The notes below the pieces were generated by a model. It worked only from the letters and a program-made list of their open reading frames with translations. It did not search any database and had not been told where the DNA came from. This document shows positions 16,543-26,909 of a stretch of DNA of 64,000 bases, piece after piece. Source of the stretch: Scylla paramamosain. Lineage: Eukaryota > Arthropoda > Malacostraca > Decapoda > Portunidae. The stretch is taken from contig NC_087168.1 of the NCBI RefSeq assembly GCF_035594125.1, forward strand, positions 9,989,650 through 10,053,649, in the 5' to 3' direction. The position numbers and the translations under genes are program-made. Every line of letters begins with the position of its first letter. Positions within the stretch are counted from its first letter, which is position 1.

Positions 16543-17512
16543 CAACAATGAGCGTGGAACGCTCAAGCCTTTCAGCGGCGTGCGGCATTCCGGCAGGGCA
16601 GGTAAAAGTGCCTGAATGGCCTTCCTGCCTTGGGCCACGACTTCGAACACATCATTGTGTTCTGGTACAATGCCATAATGCAGTGTGAAGTCATGACTGA
16701 TACAACTAATTAATTCTAAAATACTCTGTAGAGTGGCTTGTATTTGCACAGATGATGAAGTAGCACAGGTCTATGCTTGGGATAGAACGTCCCTTAACAT
16801 GGCGGAATCTGAGGACCTGGGCAGGGGATCTCGCTCTCGCCCCTGTGAATGACATGTGACCTGAACAGCTCACAGACGTGTTCCCTACATCACAGTTTCC
16901 TCTTGTTCCATAATCGCTAATAATAGACCATATTTCGTCATATTATAATACTTGCAGTCTGTCTAGACAGACTAGGATAATATAGAGGGATATCTATGAG
17001 ATGAACGCACCCAAAACGCGGAAATAGTATGAAAATACCGGCAAAGAGACGCTTTGACATTTCATTTCATAACTGCTGTATGTACAGTACCATGCAACAA
17101 ATTTTACTAGTCATATTGGCCAACATCAGACATCATTTTGACCCGGAATGTTTTAACCAGTCTACAACCATATGCCTGGTCTTTAAATGCTTTAAATGTA
17201 GCAACCACTAAGCAACAATAACCAATGTGTCTGCCTGTCTTTCCTGCAATCAGGAAAAAAAAAAAAAAAGAATCGGCCCTATATGATTACTTTTACTCAA
17301 CTGGCAATATCACAAGGCTTGGAAGACCAGCTATTTACTTGTAAATAGCATAATTTTCAAGGAGCGAGTGGTTAAGGCTGCTACGGTCTCTGTAAGGGAC
17401 ACATTGCCAATAAACTGTAATACACTTTTTCCTTGGGTAGCACACCAGGCAACTAACTGGTCTGTTCTTCAGTGTTCAAGTGGGCGGAGCTCCGAGGAGC
17501 TAAAATTCTAAG
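16543..17512. mobile_element. Foldback element, left arm
   Basis: This ~970-base arm is the inverted copy of 17,894-18,310 plus 20,412-20,812. Matching landmarks are GAGCGTGGAACGCTCAAGCC, gaacacatcattgtgttctg, tattagcgattatgga, ccaatgtgtctg and gctccgaggagctaa. A minus-strand frame at 16,528-16,749 (LHYGIVPEHNDVF ...) has no recognised family and is broken in the other arm. The segment 16,960-17,100 has no partner in the right arm. There a LINE sits at that point. Confidence 0.75.
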
Positions 17513-17893
17513 TCCTTGTGAGAAGTTAAGAAGACGCCTCTTGTCACTAACAGGGATTAAAACACGTCCTGTTCCGACCGCAGGCGGCACTTAATGTCAC
17601 TGAGTCAGTTAATGCCATTGACATGCTAGAGCTGCAGCTGATTGGAAGGAGGTGGTGGCTGGATACCAATTGTGGCACAACTAAGGTAGGTTATAGTTAT
17701 TTATATCTCATTTTTTAGACATAACTTCTCATTTTCCATCTTATTTCTGATACAAAATGTTCATATTTACAGGGTTCACAGGATAGTTTCAGTTTACATA
17801 TTACCTATATTTTTCTTCTTGCTTTAATTGTGTTAACGAGTCCTTTATAATGCGAAACCTCTGCTTTATGTGTCTTCTTCAGTTCTCATAATG
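17513..17893. other. Loop of the foldback element, with an exon-like segment
   Basis: This is about 380 bases of single-copy sequence between the arms. It contains a phase 0-to-0 open segment at 17,554-17,685 bounded by splice-like signals (described separately). A further acceptor-like ttcatatttacag follows at about 17,771. No transposase motif was recognised. Confidence 0.6.
17554..17685 (+). CDS. Exon-like open segment inside the foldback loop
   Basis: The segment is 132 bases (44 codons, no stop) between cactaacag and AAG/GTAGGT. It would code for GLKHVLFRPQAALNVTESVN and then AIDMLELQLIGRRWWLDTNC. No family is recognised. It may be a captured host exon, an exon of the element's own gene, or chance. 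Confidence 0.3.
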
Positions 17894-18310
17894 GCTTAGA
17901 TTTCTAGCTCCTCGGAGCTCAGCCCACTTGACCACTGAAGAACAGACCATTGGAGTTGCCTGGCATGCTGTCCAAGGAAAAAGTGTCCTACAGTTCACTG
18001 GCAATGTATCCCTCACAGAGGCCGCAGCAGCCTTAACAACTCGCTCCTTGAAGTTTATTTAGAAATGAATAGCTGATCTTCCAGGCCTTGTGACATTATC
18101 AGTTGAATAAAAGTAAATAATTATTATATTGGGCCGATTCTTCGTTTTTTTTTTTTTTTTTTTTTGATCGCAGGAAAGACACAAACACATTGGTTATTAT
18201 TGTTTAATGGTTGTTACATTTAAAGAAAATGTATATAGCAATATGCTATAGCCTGGTTAAGACATTCTGGGTCAAAATGATGCCTCATGTTGGCCAAGTA
18301 TGACTAGTAA
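17894..18310. mobile_element. Foldback element, right arm (proximal part)
   Basis: This is the inverted partner of the left arm from its inner end (17,512) back to about 17,100. The arm stops at ggccaagtatgactagtaaaa, where the LINE begins. A poly-T run at 18,147-18,165 corresponds to the poly-A run at 17,257-17,270 in the left arm. Confidence 0.75.
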
Positions 18311-20411
18311 AACTGAAACTCAGGTGTCTGACACAACTGACAGTAGCCCCTTTTCTGTTCCCTCCTACTTTCTCTATCCTCATTTTGGATCCAAAGCTGG
18401 ATGCTGCGTTTATGTGCGCAATGACTTAACCTGCTCTCGTGCCCACGCTCTTGAATCTTCCGAGTTTTCCACCATCTGGCTATGACTACAGAGTCACTCT
18501 CATACTAAATTTATCTGTGCTGTATACCTCTCACCTAACTCCTCTGACTATAAGAAATTCTTTGACTACTTAACTTCCAAAGTGGAGCACATTCTGACAC
18601 TCTTCCCTTTTGCAGAGATCTCCATTCTTGGAGACTTCAGTGTTCACCACCAGCTCTGGCTTTCCTCTCCCTTCACTGACCATCCTGGTGAACTAGCCTT
18701 CAACTTTGCTATCCTCCATGACCTAGAGCAATTGGTGCAACACCCTACTCGTATTCCTGACCGTCTTGGAGATACGCCCAACATTCTTGACCTTTTCCTG
18801 ACCTCTAATCCTTCTGCTTATGCTGTCACCCTTTCTTCTCTGTTGGGCTCCTCCGATCACAATCTCATATCTTTATCTTGTCCTATCGCTCCAATCCCTC
18901 CTCAGGATCCCCCTAAGCGAAAGTGCCTCTGGCGTTTTGCCTCTGCTAGTTGGAGAGACCTGAGGAGGTATTTTGCTGATTTTCCTTGGAATGACTACTG
19001 CTTCCGTGTCAGAGACCCGTCTTTGTGTGCTGAGCGCATAACAGAGGTGATAGTGTCTGGCATGGAGGCGTACATTCCTCACTCTTTTTCTCGTCCTAAA
19101 CCTTCTAAACCTTGGTTTAACACAGCTTGTTCTCGTGCTATACATGATAGAGAGGTGGCCCACAAAAGGTAAGCCTTCCATCACCAGAATCTCATGCACT
19201 TTATATTTCTGCTCAGAACCATGCCAAGTCTGTTCTCCAACTAGCCAAAAACTTTTTCATTAACAGAAAATGTCAAAGCCTTTCAAGATCTAACTCCCCT
19301 CGTGATTTCTGGCATCTAGCCAAAAATATCTCCAATAACTTTGCTTCTTCTTCTTTCCCTCCTCTATTTCAACCAGATGGCACCACTGCTATCACATCTA
19401 TTTCTAAAGCTGAACTCTTCGCTCAGACCTTTGCTAAAAAATCTACCTTGGACGATTCTGGGCTTGTTCCTCCCTCTCCTCCACCCTCTGACTACTTCAT
19501 GCCATATATTAAAATTCTTCGCAATGATGTTTTTCATGCCCTCGCTGGCCTAAACCCTCGGAAGGCTTATGGACCTGATGGGGTCCCTCCTATTGTTCTC
19601 CGAAACTGTGCCTCTGTGCTTGCACCTTGCCTAGTCAAACTCTTTCAGCTCTGTCTGTCAACATCTACCTTTCCTTCTTGCTGGAAGTTTGCCTACATTC
19701 AACCTGTTCCTAAAAAGGGTGACCGTTCTAATCCCTCAAACTACCGTCCTATTGCTTTAATTTCCTGCCTATCTAAAGTTTTTGAATCTATCCTCAACAG
19801 GAAGATTCTTAAACATCTATCACTCCACAACCTTCTATCTGATCGCCAGTATGGGTTCCGTCAAGGCCGCTCTACTGGTGATTTTCTGGCTTTCCTTACT
19901 GAATCTTGGTCATCCTCTTTTAGAGATTTTGGTGAAACTTTTTTTGTTGCCTTGGACATATCAAAAGCTTTTGATAGTCTGGCACAAAGCTTTGATTTCC
20001 AAACTACCCTCCTACGGTTTCTATCCTTCTCTCTGTAACTTCATCTCAAGTTTTCTTTCTGACCGTTCTATTGCTGCTGTGGTAGACGGTCACTGTTCTT
20101 CTCCTAAATCTATTAACAGTGGTGTTCCTCAGGGTTCTGTCCTGTCACCCACTCTCTTCTTATTATTCATTAATGATCTTCTAAACCAAACTTCTTATCC
20201 TATCCACTCCTACGCTGATGATACCACCCTGCACTTTTCCACGTCTTTTCATAGGCGTCCAACCCTTCAGGAGGTAAACATATCATGCAGGGAAGCCACA
20301 GAACGCTTGACTTCTGATCTTTCTAAAATTTCTGATTGGGGCAGAGCAAACTTGGTATTGTTCAATGCCTCAAAAACTCAATTCCTCCATCTATCAACTC
20401 AACACAACCTT
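18311..20411 (+). pseudogene. Jockey-like LINE family A, broken copy inside the foldback
   Basis: The sequence is closely similar to the ORF at 21,750-24,227, in opposite orientation. Its parts are endonuclease C-terminal region ([17 protein letters not shown]), reverse transcriptase ([38 protein letters not shown]), then loss of the 3' third at about 20,411. Three lesions are visible: a CGA to TGA stop near 18,485, a 4-base deletion near 19,170 and a 2-base deletion near 19,977. Extra 5' sequence upstream of 18,485 (FGSKAGCCVYVRNDLT) is missing from the other copy. Confidence 0.9.
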
Positions 20412-20812
20412 CCAGAATATAACAAAATATGGTCCATTGTATTAGCGATTATGGAGCAAGGGGAAACTGATGTAAGGAGCACTTCTAGCAGCTGTTCAGG
20501 TCACATGTCATTCACAGAGGCGAGAGCTAGGTCCCTTAACCCGGTCCTCAGATTCTGCCACGTTAGGGAACGTTCCATCCTGTGTATCGCTCCTTTAGAC
20601 CTGCCCTACTTCATCAAGCCAGAGTATTATAGTGTGAATTGGTTATATCAGTCATGACCTCACACTGCATTATGGCATTGTACCAGAACACAATGGTACG
20701 TTGTAAGTCATGGCCCAAGATAGGAAGGCCATTCAGGCATCTTTACCTGCCCTGCCAGAATGCCGCACACCGCTGAAAGGTTTGACTGTTCCACGCTCAT
20801 TGTAAGCAAATG
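20412..20812. mobile_element. Foldback element, right arm (distal part)
   Basis: The sequence is the inverted partner of 16,543 to about 16,950. It includes caatggtacgttgtaagtcatgg, equivalent to the left-arm words around 16,620-16,670, and ends at ccacgctcattgt. The match stops there. A direct repeat TTCACGCTAC occurs just outside both arms (16,518-16,527 and 20,845-20,854). Confidence 0.7.
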
Positions 20813-20996
20813 TTACTGTTCACTTAATTTGAAAGTTTAAACAATTCACGCTACACAGTTTTAATAATGGTTTTCACTCATGATTACCATATATGCAAAT
20901 AATTTTTTTTTTCTAACATGTATGCATCACTGCCCGCTAGTAGCTTTCTTTCGCTCCGCCCCGTTGCCCGCCCACACTTCTCGCAAGCCTTTAGAA

Positions 20997-21349
20997 CAGT
21001 GGTTCTTAAACTTTTTCAATGTATACACCCCTTTCAGATCAGCAGTCACTTCTCGCACCCCATGAATTACTGAAATAAAGAAAAAAAAAAAGGCAGCTAA
21101 AATACAAAGTTGATGTGCTGTGTACTAACAACAAAACCACTTTTTCCTTTTTTAATCTTCATTCACAAAGCTTGCAGAACACTGCCGTAGCAAAAAGAAT
21201 TAGTTATTATTATAATTTTTTTTTTTTTTGCTGAAAAAAAATATTACTTATATAAAACTATATTTAGCTTTATTTTTCCATCCTCACACAGCTTAGGAAC
21301 TGGCCGCGCACCCCCTAGGGGTACGAGCACCCATGGTTAAGAACCACTG
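20997..21349. mobile_element. hAT-like MITE
   Basis: The ends are inverted, CAGTGGTTCTTAAAC on the left and CAGTGGTTCTTAACCATGG on the right (as complement), the classic hAT end type. Length is about 353 bases with no transposase. The expected 8-base target duplication is not clear (ctttagaa against ccttgtgg). Confidence 0.75.
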
Positions 21350-21554
21350 CCTTGTGGCTGTAAGGTTCCTAAGCTCCCATGAGACCTGCGCAGAAAGAAT
21401 GCATCGGAAAATGTCTGTTTCCAAGACACTTGCAAAAAACTGAAGACATCTTTTGGCTTTCATTTGAGCTACAATGCACGGCGCTTCCCAGCCGGTTTAC
21501 TGACTTTGTAGATTACTATCTTATAAGTAGACTCATCTAATCATCCTTTTGCAA

Positions 21555-21557
<3 letters not shown>

Positions 21558-21624
<67 letters not shown>
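21558..21624 (+). repeat. (CT)n microsatellite
   Basis: About 67 bases of CT, directly next to the poly-A end of the LINE copy on its right. Confidence 0.97.
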
Positions 21625-21629
<5 letters not shown>

Positions 21630-21640
21630 CAATTGAGGCA

Positions 21641-24330
21641 TTTTTTTTTTTTTTTTTATGTAGGAAGGATACTGGCCAAGGGCAACAAAAATCTAATAAA
21701 AAAAAATGCCCACTGAAATGCCAGTCCCTTAAAAGGGTCAAAGCAGTGGTCAAAAATTGGTGGATAAGTGTCTTGAAACCTCCCTCTTGAAGGAATTCAA
21801 GTCATAGGAAGGTGGAAATACAGAAGCAGGCAAGGAGTTCCAGAGTTTACCAGAGAAAGGGATGAATGATTGAGAATACTGGTTAACTCTTGCGTTAGAG
21901 AGGTGGACAGAATAGGAGTGAGAGAAAGAAGAAAGTCTTGTGCAGCGAGGCCGCGGGAGGAGGGGAGGCATGCAGTTAGCAAGATCAGAAGAGCAGTTAG
22001 CATGAAAATAGCGGTAGAAGACAGCTAGATATGCAACACTGCGGCGGTGAGGGAGGGGCTGAAGACAGTCAGTTAGAGGAGAGGAGTTGATGAGACGAAA
22101 AGCTTTTGATTCCACCCTGTCTAGAACAGCAGTATGAGTGGAACCCCCCCAGACATGTGAAGCATACTCCATACATGGACGGATAAGGCCCTTGTACAGA
22201 GTTAGCAGCTGGGGGGGTGAGAAAAACTGGCGGAGACGTCTCAGAACACCTAACTTCATAGAAGCTGTTTTAGCTAGAGATGAGATGTGAAGTTTCCAGT
22301 TCAGATTATAAGTAAAGAACAGACCGAGGATGTTCAGTGTAGAAGAGGGGGACAGTTGAGTGTCATTGAAGAAGAGGGGATAGTTGTCTGGAAGATTGTG
22401 TCGAGTTGATAGATGGAGGAATTGAGTTTTTGAGGCATTGAACAATACCAAGTTTGCTCTGCCCCAATCAGAAATTTTAGAAAGATCAGAAGTCAGGCGT
22501 TCTGTGGCTTCCCTGCGTGATATGTTTACCTCCTGAAGGGTTGGATGTCTATGAAAAGACGTGGAAAAGTGCAGGGTGGTATCATCAGCATAGGAGTGGA
22601 TAGGACAAGAAGTTTGGTTTAGAAGATCATTAATGAATAATAAGAAGAGAGTGGGTGACAGAACAGAACCCTGAGGAACACCACTGTTAATAGATTTAGG
22701 AGAAGAACAGTGACCGTCTACCACAGCAGCAATAGAACGGTCAGAAAGGAAACTTGAGATGAAGTTACAGAGAGAAGGATAGAAACCGTAGGAGGGTAGT
22801 TTGGAAATCAAAGCTTTGTGCCAGACTCTATCAAAGGCTTTTGATATGTCCAAGGCAACAGCAAAAGTTTCACCAAAGTCTCTAAAAGAGGATGACCAAG
22901 ACTCAGTAAGGAAAGCCAGAAGATCACCAGTAGAGCGGCCTTGACGGAACCCGTACTGGCGATCAGATAGAAGGTTGTGAAGTGATAGATGTTTAAGAAT
23001 CTTCCTGTTGAGGATAGATTCAAAAACTTTAGATAAGCAGGAAATTAAAGCAATAGGACGGTAGTTTGAGGGATTAGAGCGGTCACCCTTTTTAGGAACA
23101 GGTTGAATGTAGGCAAACTTCCAGCAAGAAGGAAAGGTAGATGTTGACAGACAGAGCTGAAAGAGTTTGACTAGGCAAGGTGCAAGCACGGAGGCACAGT
23201 TTCGGAGAACAATAGGAGGGACCCCATCAGGTCCATAAGCCTTCCGAGGGTTTAGGCCAGCGAGGGCATGGAAAACATCATTACGAAGAATTTTACTACG
23301 TGGCATGAAGTAGTCAGAGGGTGGAGGAGAGGGAGGAACAAGCCCAGAATCGTCCAAGGTAGAGTTTTTAGCAAAGGTTTGAGCAAAGAGTTCAGCTTTA
23401 GAAATAGATGTGATAGCAGTGGTGCCATCTGGTTGAAGTAGAGGAGGGAAAGAAGAAGAAGCAAAGTTATTGGAGATATTTTTGGCTAGATGCCAGAAAT
23501 CACGAGGGGAGTTAGATCTTGAAAGGTTTTGACATTTTCTGTTAATGAAGGAGTTTTTGGCTAGTTGGAGAACAGACTTGGCATGGTTCCAGGCAGAAAT
23601 ATAAAGTGCATGAGATTCTGGTGAAGGAAGGCTTAAGTACCTTTTGTGGGCCACCTCTCTATCATGTATAGCACGAGAACAAGCTGTGTTAAACCAAGGT
23701 TTAGAAGGTTTAGGACGAGAAAAAGAGTGAGGAATGTACGCCTCCATGCCAGACACTATCACCTCTGTTATGCGCTCAGCACACAAAGACGGGTCTCTGA
23801 CACAGAAGCAGTAGTCATTCCAAGGAAAATCAGCAAAATACCTCCTCAGGTCCCCCCAACTAGCAGAGGCAAAACGCCAGAGGCACCTTCGCTTAGGGGG
23901 ATCCTGAGGAGGGATTGGAGTGATAGGACAAGATAAAGATATGAGATTGTGATCGGAGGAGCCCAACGGAGAAGAAAGGGTGACAGCATAAGCAGAAGGA
24001 TTAGAGGTCAGGAAAAGGTCAAGAATGTTGGGCGTATCTCCAAGACGGTCAGGAATACGAGTAGGGTGTTGCACCAATTGCTCTAGGTCATGGAGGATAG
24101 CAAAGTTGTAGGCTAGTTCACCAGGATGGTCAGTGAAGGGAGAGGAAAGCCAAAGCTGGTGGTGAACATTGAAGTCTCCAAGAATGGAGATCTCTGCAAA
24201 AGGGAAGAGGGTCAGAATGTGCTCCACTTTGGAAGTTAAGTAGTCAAAGAATTTCTTATAGTCAGAGGAGTTAGGAGAGAGGTATACAGCACAGATAAAT
24301 TTAGTATGAGAATGACTCTGTAGTCGTAGC
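21641..24330 (-). mobile_element. Jockey-like LINE family A, best preserved copy, 5' truncated
   Basis: The element reads on the minus strand from about 24,330 down to a poly-A tail at 21,641-21,657. The 3' UTR is about 100 bases (words gttgcccttggccagtat and cttcctacat). It is 5' truncated within the endonuclease domain. The long intact frame argues for recent insertion. The same 3' UTR marks other copies at 49.2, 51.4 and 55.3 kb. Confidence 0.9.
21750..24227 (-). CDS. LINE family A ORF2: endonuclease (partial) and reverse transcriptase
   Basis: This is an uninterrupted 825-codon frame that nicks target DNA and copies element RNA at the nick. Residues 1-100 are the C-terminal part of an APE-type endonuclease ([14 protein letters not shown] and [10 protein letters not shown]). 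Residues about 330-620 are the reverse transcriptase, with [38 protein letters not shown] (motif A Asp), [20 protein letters not shown] and SYADDTTLH (catalytic FADD-type box). The C-terminal region has [17 protein letters not shown] and [15 protein letters not shown], then [15 protein letters not shown]. The frame stays open above the first Met to about 24,319, so the Met is not the true start. The clade (Jockey superfamily) is from motif style. Confidence 0.9.
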   Translation of the reverse strand: MEHILTLFPFAEISILGDFNVHHQLWLSSPFTDHPGELAYNFAILHDLEQLVQHPTRIPDRLGDTPNILDLFLTSNPSAYAVTLSSPLGSSDHNLISLSCPITPIPPQDPPKRRCLWRFASASWGDLRRYFADFPWNDYCFCVRDPSLCAERITEVIVSGMEAYIPHSFSRPKPSKPWFNTACSRAIHDREVAHKRYLSLPSPESHALYISAWNHAKSVLQLAKNSFINRKCQNLSRSNSPRDFWHLAKNISNNFASSSFPPLLQPDGTTAITSISKAELFAQTFAKNSTLDDSGLVPPSPPPSDYFMPRSKILRNDVFHALAGLNPRKAYGPDGVPPIVLRNCASVLAPCLVKLFQLCLSTSTFPSCWKFAYIQPVPKKGDRSNPSNYRPIALISCLSKVFESILNRKILKHLSLHNLLSDRQYGFRQGRSTGDLLAFLTESWSSSFRDFGETFAVALDISKAFDRVWHKALISKLPSYGFYPSLCNFISSFLSDRSIAAVVDGHCSSPKSINSGVPQGSVLSPTLFLLFINDLLNQTSCPIHSYADDTTLHFSTSFHRHPTLQEVNISRREATERLTSDLSKISDWGRANLVLFNASKTQFLHLSTRHNLPDNYPLFFNDTQLSPSSTLNILGLFFTYNLNWKLHISSLAKTASMKLGVLRRLRQFFSPPQLLTLYKGLIRPCMEYASHVWGGSTHTAVLDRVESKAFRLINSSPLTDCLQPLPHRRSVAYLAVFYRYFHANCSSDLANCMPPLLPRPRCTRLSSFSHSYSVHLSNARVNQYSQSFIPFSGKLWNSLPASVFPPSYDLNSFKREVSRHLSTNF

Positions 24331-24399
24331 GTAAAAAAAAAATATTAGTAGAAAATGATAGTTCAAGTCTGATAACAGGGTGTCATCACTGAAATTGCT

Positions 24400-25030
24400 T
24401 TGATATTCTAATTTTCGTGACACTATCGCTATACTGGATGTAATGGGTTTCTGTGGATATTGCTACAGGTGAAAGTACAGGTATATTTAAGTCGAAAATG
24501 CTCTATGCACATATGCATTTTGAGACGTTGTTTTGCCATGGTGTGAAATTCAAGTATGGTCTGGCAACAGATACAACAGCGGGGCTTGGCGAGTATCCAT
24601 GGCGGAATGCGTAGATCTGTATGTCTTTTGGTGAAATTATGAATTATTCAGAAATTATTTCTACAAGTTTTGGAGATTTACATTGATACCAACGTACAAG
24701 TGATTTACCGATAAACATTACTTATAGTATGGATGTAATGAACGGCAAATAAAATAATAGGCTGCGTGGCACAATGCATTGTCTGCCAGGCCAATGGCAA
24801 TATGGCAATATGGAGTGTGTGGATATGGTGTATCCCCTTCATGATTATCTGCCCAGCCTGGCCTTGTATTTGTCGACAGGCCTCTCTTGAATTTCACACC
24901 AAGGCTAAACAACGCCTTAAAATGCATATGTGTATAAAGCATCTTCGCCTTGGATTAACTTGCACTTTCACCTCTGGCAATATCCACAGAAACTCGTGTT
25001 ACACCCTGGAATTTGTTCATGATGACAAGT
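24400..25030. mobile_element. Small diverged foldback element
   Basis: The segment 24,440-24,600 is the inverted, diverged partner of 24,850-25,000. Shared words are ttgaatttcacaccatggc/aaggc, aaaatgcatatgtg and caatatccacagaaac. About 240 bases separate the arms. No coding sequence or target duplication is evident. It lies directly between LINE A and the DIRS element. Confidence 0.6.
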
Positions 25031-25220
25031 CTGTGGTATCGACTGCACAATTGTGTTTATGATAAAAATTATTTGCGACACTCAGTAAATCATATTTATC
25101 AGAAGCTGGAGCTAAATGACAGCACTTCTTAACTGGTTTTAAACTTAGGAACACATTAAACCATTGCACCAAAGTGCTTGTGATTCTAGAGTGGACTGTC
25201 TTCCGCCACTCTCCGCAACA

Positions 25221-25335
25221 ATTGTAAGATTAAGCGAGTACTTACTGGTACGAAGGTTGATCGTAATTTCTTGCAAGTCATTTAACTGCGTCACTGAGGT
25301 AGTAAACAAGATGCATGCGGCGCCAGTTTCCCATC
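25221..25335 (-). repeat. DIRS 3' terminal inverted repeat
   Basis: The sequence begins attgtaagattaagcgagta. It pairs with 25,412-25,496 to form an ~86-base-pair hairpin with a loop of about 105 bases. Its inner part shares atgcatgcggcgccag, inverted, with the 5' end of the element. Confidence 0.85.
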
Positions 25336-25411
25336 AGTCTTTCAGAGGAGGTTTGAGGAAACAGGAATCGTAATGTAGGAGTACAATAGAACAGGGAAGG
25401 GAAGGGCGGGC

Positions 25412-25545
25412 GTTTACTACCTCTGTGACGCAGTTAAATGACTCGTGAAATTACGATCAACCTTCGTACCAGGAAGTACTCGCTTAATCTTACAATTTCA
25501 CTTCAACAAGTCATTTAACTGACATCACAAAGGTAGTCAACGAGA
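25412..25545 (-). repeat. DIRS internal complementary region
   Basis: The left half complements the 3' terminus and the right half (ttcacttcaacaagtcattt ...) complements the 5' terminus at 29,881-29,929. The halves meet at cttacaatttcac, with the terminal bases of the two ends overlapping. That is the expected template for a circular intermediate in DIRS replication. Confidence 0.85.
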
Positions 25546-25782
25546 GCTTTAGAGTAATTCCTCAAACCTACGAAATCATACTACATGGGAAAAGAAATTA
25601 CAGTATATTGTCAATCCCAACAATTAGTACTTTTATTCTGAAACAAACACAAGCAGAAGCAAAAATCCCAATAACATGTACATGGGCAACATAAAACTGC
25701 CACATAATGTACATCCAACATCCAAACAATTTCTTAACAGGCCGTATACAAAAATTAAAACCAAAGGAAGAATACAATCTAA

Positions 25783-26873
25783 CTAGGTTAAGATAGCTTT
25801 CGCAAAGCGTCCCTGCTTCTTTACAGGTCTCTGGTAGTATTTCGCGAAAGTAGATTCACTGGACCACCCCACAGCAGATATGATGGTAGAAAAAGGCAGG
25901 GTCAAGGCAGCTTTGCTGGATGAAGCAAACCTGGTGGAATGGGGCAAAAAACTAGAGAGGTCAATACCAGCAGCCTGCATCACATCTTTCGTCCACATCT
26001 TCCTTAATGTGTCCAGGGAGGCCAGTCTGATGGGAGGGACGGTGGTTAGAAAAAGACCAGTGATTGACCCCCTAGAAGTTGACGTCCTATCTAAATAACT
26101 GACAACTTGCGGTGTGAACACACAACCGGCTGTCCGGGACATAGGCTTCAAAAACAATCTCAGAAACATGGTGACCTGGCCTAGAAGTTTTCAGGTCTGC
26201 AATCTTAAAGGAAACTGAAGTCTCTGAAATAGTCATATTTCTAACATCTAGACAATGTAAGACTTGGTTACAGTGACCAGACAAAAGTAACATTAGCATA
26301 GTCAGTTTCCGAGACAACTGAATGGTTGACAAGGACTCGTTTGGCCCCAGGCCCTTTATGTATGATAAAACCAAATCCGGGTCCCAGGTATTACGGTAGC
26401 GAGGAAGGGAAGGCCTCTCCTGAAAAACTGCCTTCATGAACCTGCTAACTAATGGATGTTGGCCTGCAGGTTTGCATCAACAAAGGCTACAGCAGAGACA
26501 GCTGAGCAAATGGAATTAATAGTACTGTAACTACGTCCCTTCCCTGTATTAAATTCCTGTAAAAGAAAGTCTAATAGGAAACTGACAGATGGTCGAAATG
26601 GATCAATTTCCCTGCCGATACAATCTGGCATCCATCTCTGTGTGACCTATATTGTGAAATTGTACCCCTCCTCCAAGATTTAAGGAGGAATCTGGCAACA
26701 TCCGGTGAAAGGCCTCGGTTCTCGAGAGATTTCCCAATAACAGCATCGCCGTTAACTTTACAGCCCGTGGATGTATGTGGCAAAACCAAAAGACTGTGGG
26801 GGAGGAGTAACGGAGTGTCTGCCAGCAGAAGAAGAGCTGTTGGAAACCACACCTGGGTTGGCCAGATTGGCAA
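25783..26873 (-). pseudogene. DIRS tyrosine recombinase (broken)
   Basis: This is the element's integrating enzyme, which rejoins DNA through a tyrosine. The reading is split over four frames. The N-terminal core-binding part has RFLLKSWRRGTISQYRSH and then STINSICSAVSAVAF. The middle has RYRNTWDPDLVLSYIKGLG and LSRKLTMLMLLLSGHCNQVL, where the usual catalytic Arg appears as His-Cys-Asn. The C-terminal catalytic part has PHSTRFASSSKAAL (the H-x-x-R box) and FAKYYQRPVKK with the nucleophilic Tyr. Frames shift near 26,100 and 26,440, so no intact enzyme is made. The order after RNase H is as in DIRS and PAT elements. Confidence 0.85.
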
Positions 26874-26909
26874 GATCGCCAGTAGCGTTGCCTTGTCCTC
26901 CTGAATTTT

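Noticed and set aside
17029..17211. 60-residue plus-strand frame
   Set aside because: It lies in the left arm of the foldback, is not maintained in the other arm and has no splice signals.
20989..21357. 8-base target duplication for the hAT-like MITE
   Set aside because: The flanks ctttagaa and ccttgtgg do not match well enough to be claimed.
25221..25496. CRISPR-like or rho-independent hairpin
   Set aside because: The long hairpin is explained by the DIRS terminal repeat and internal complementary region in a eukaryotic genome.
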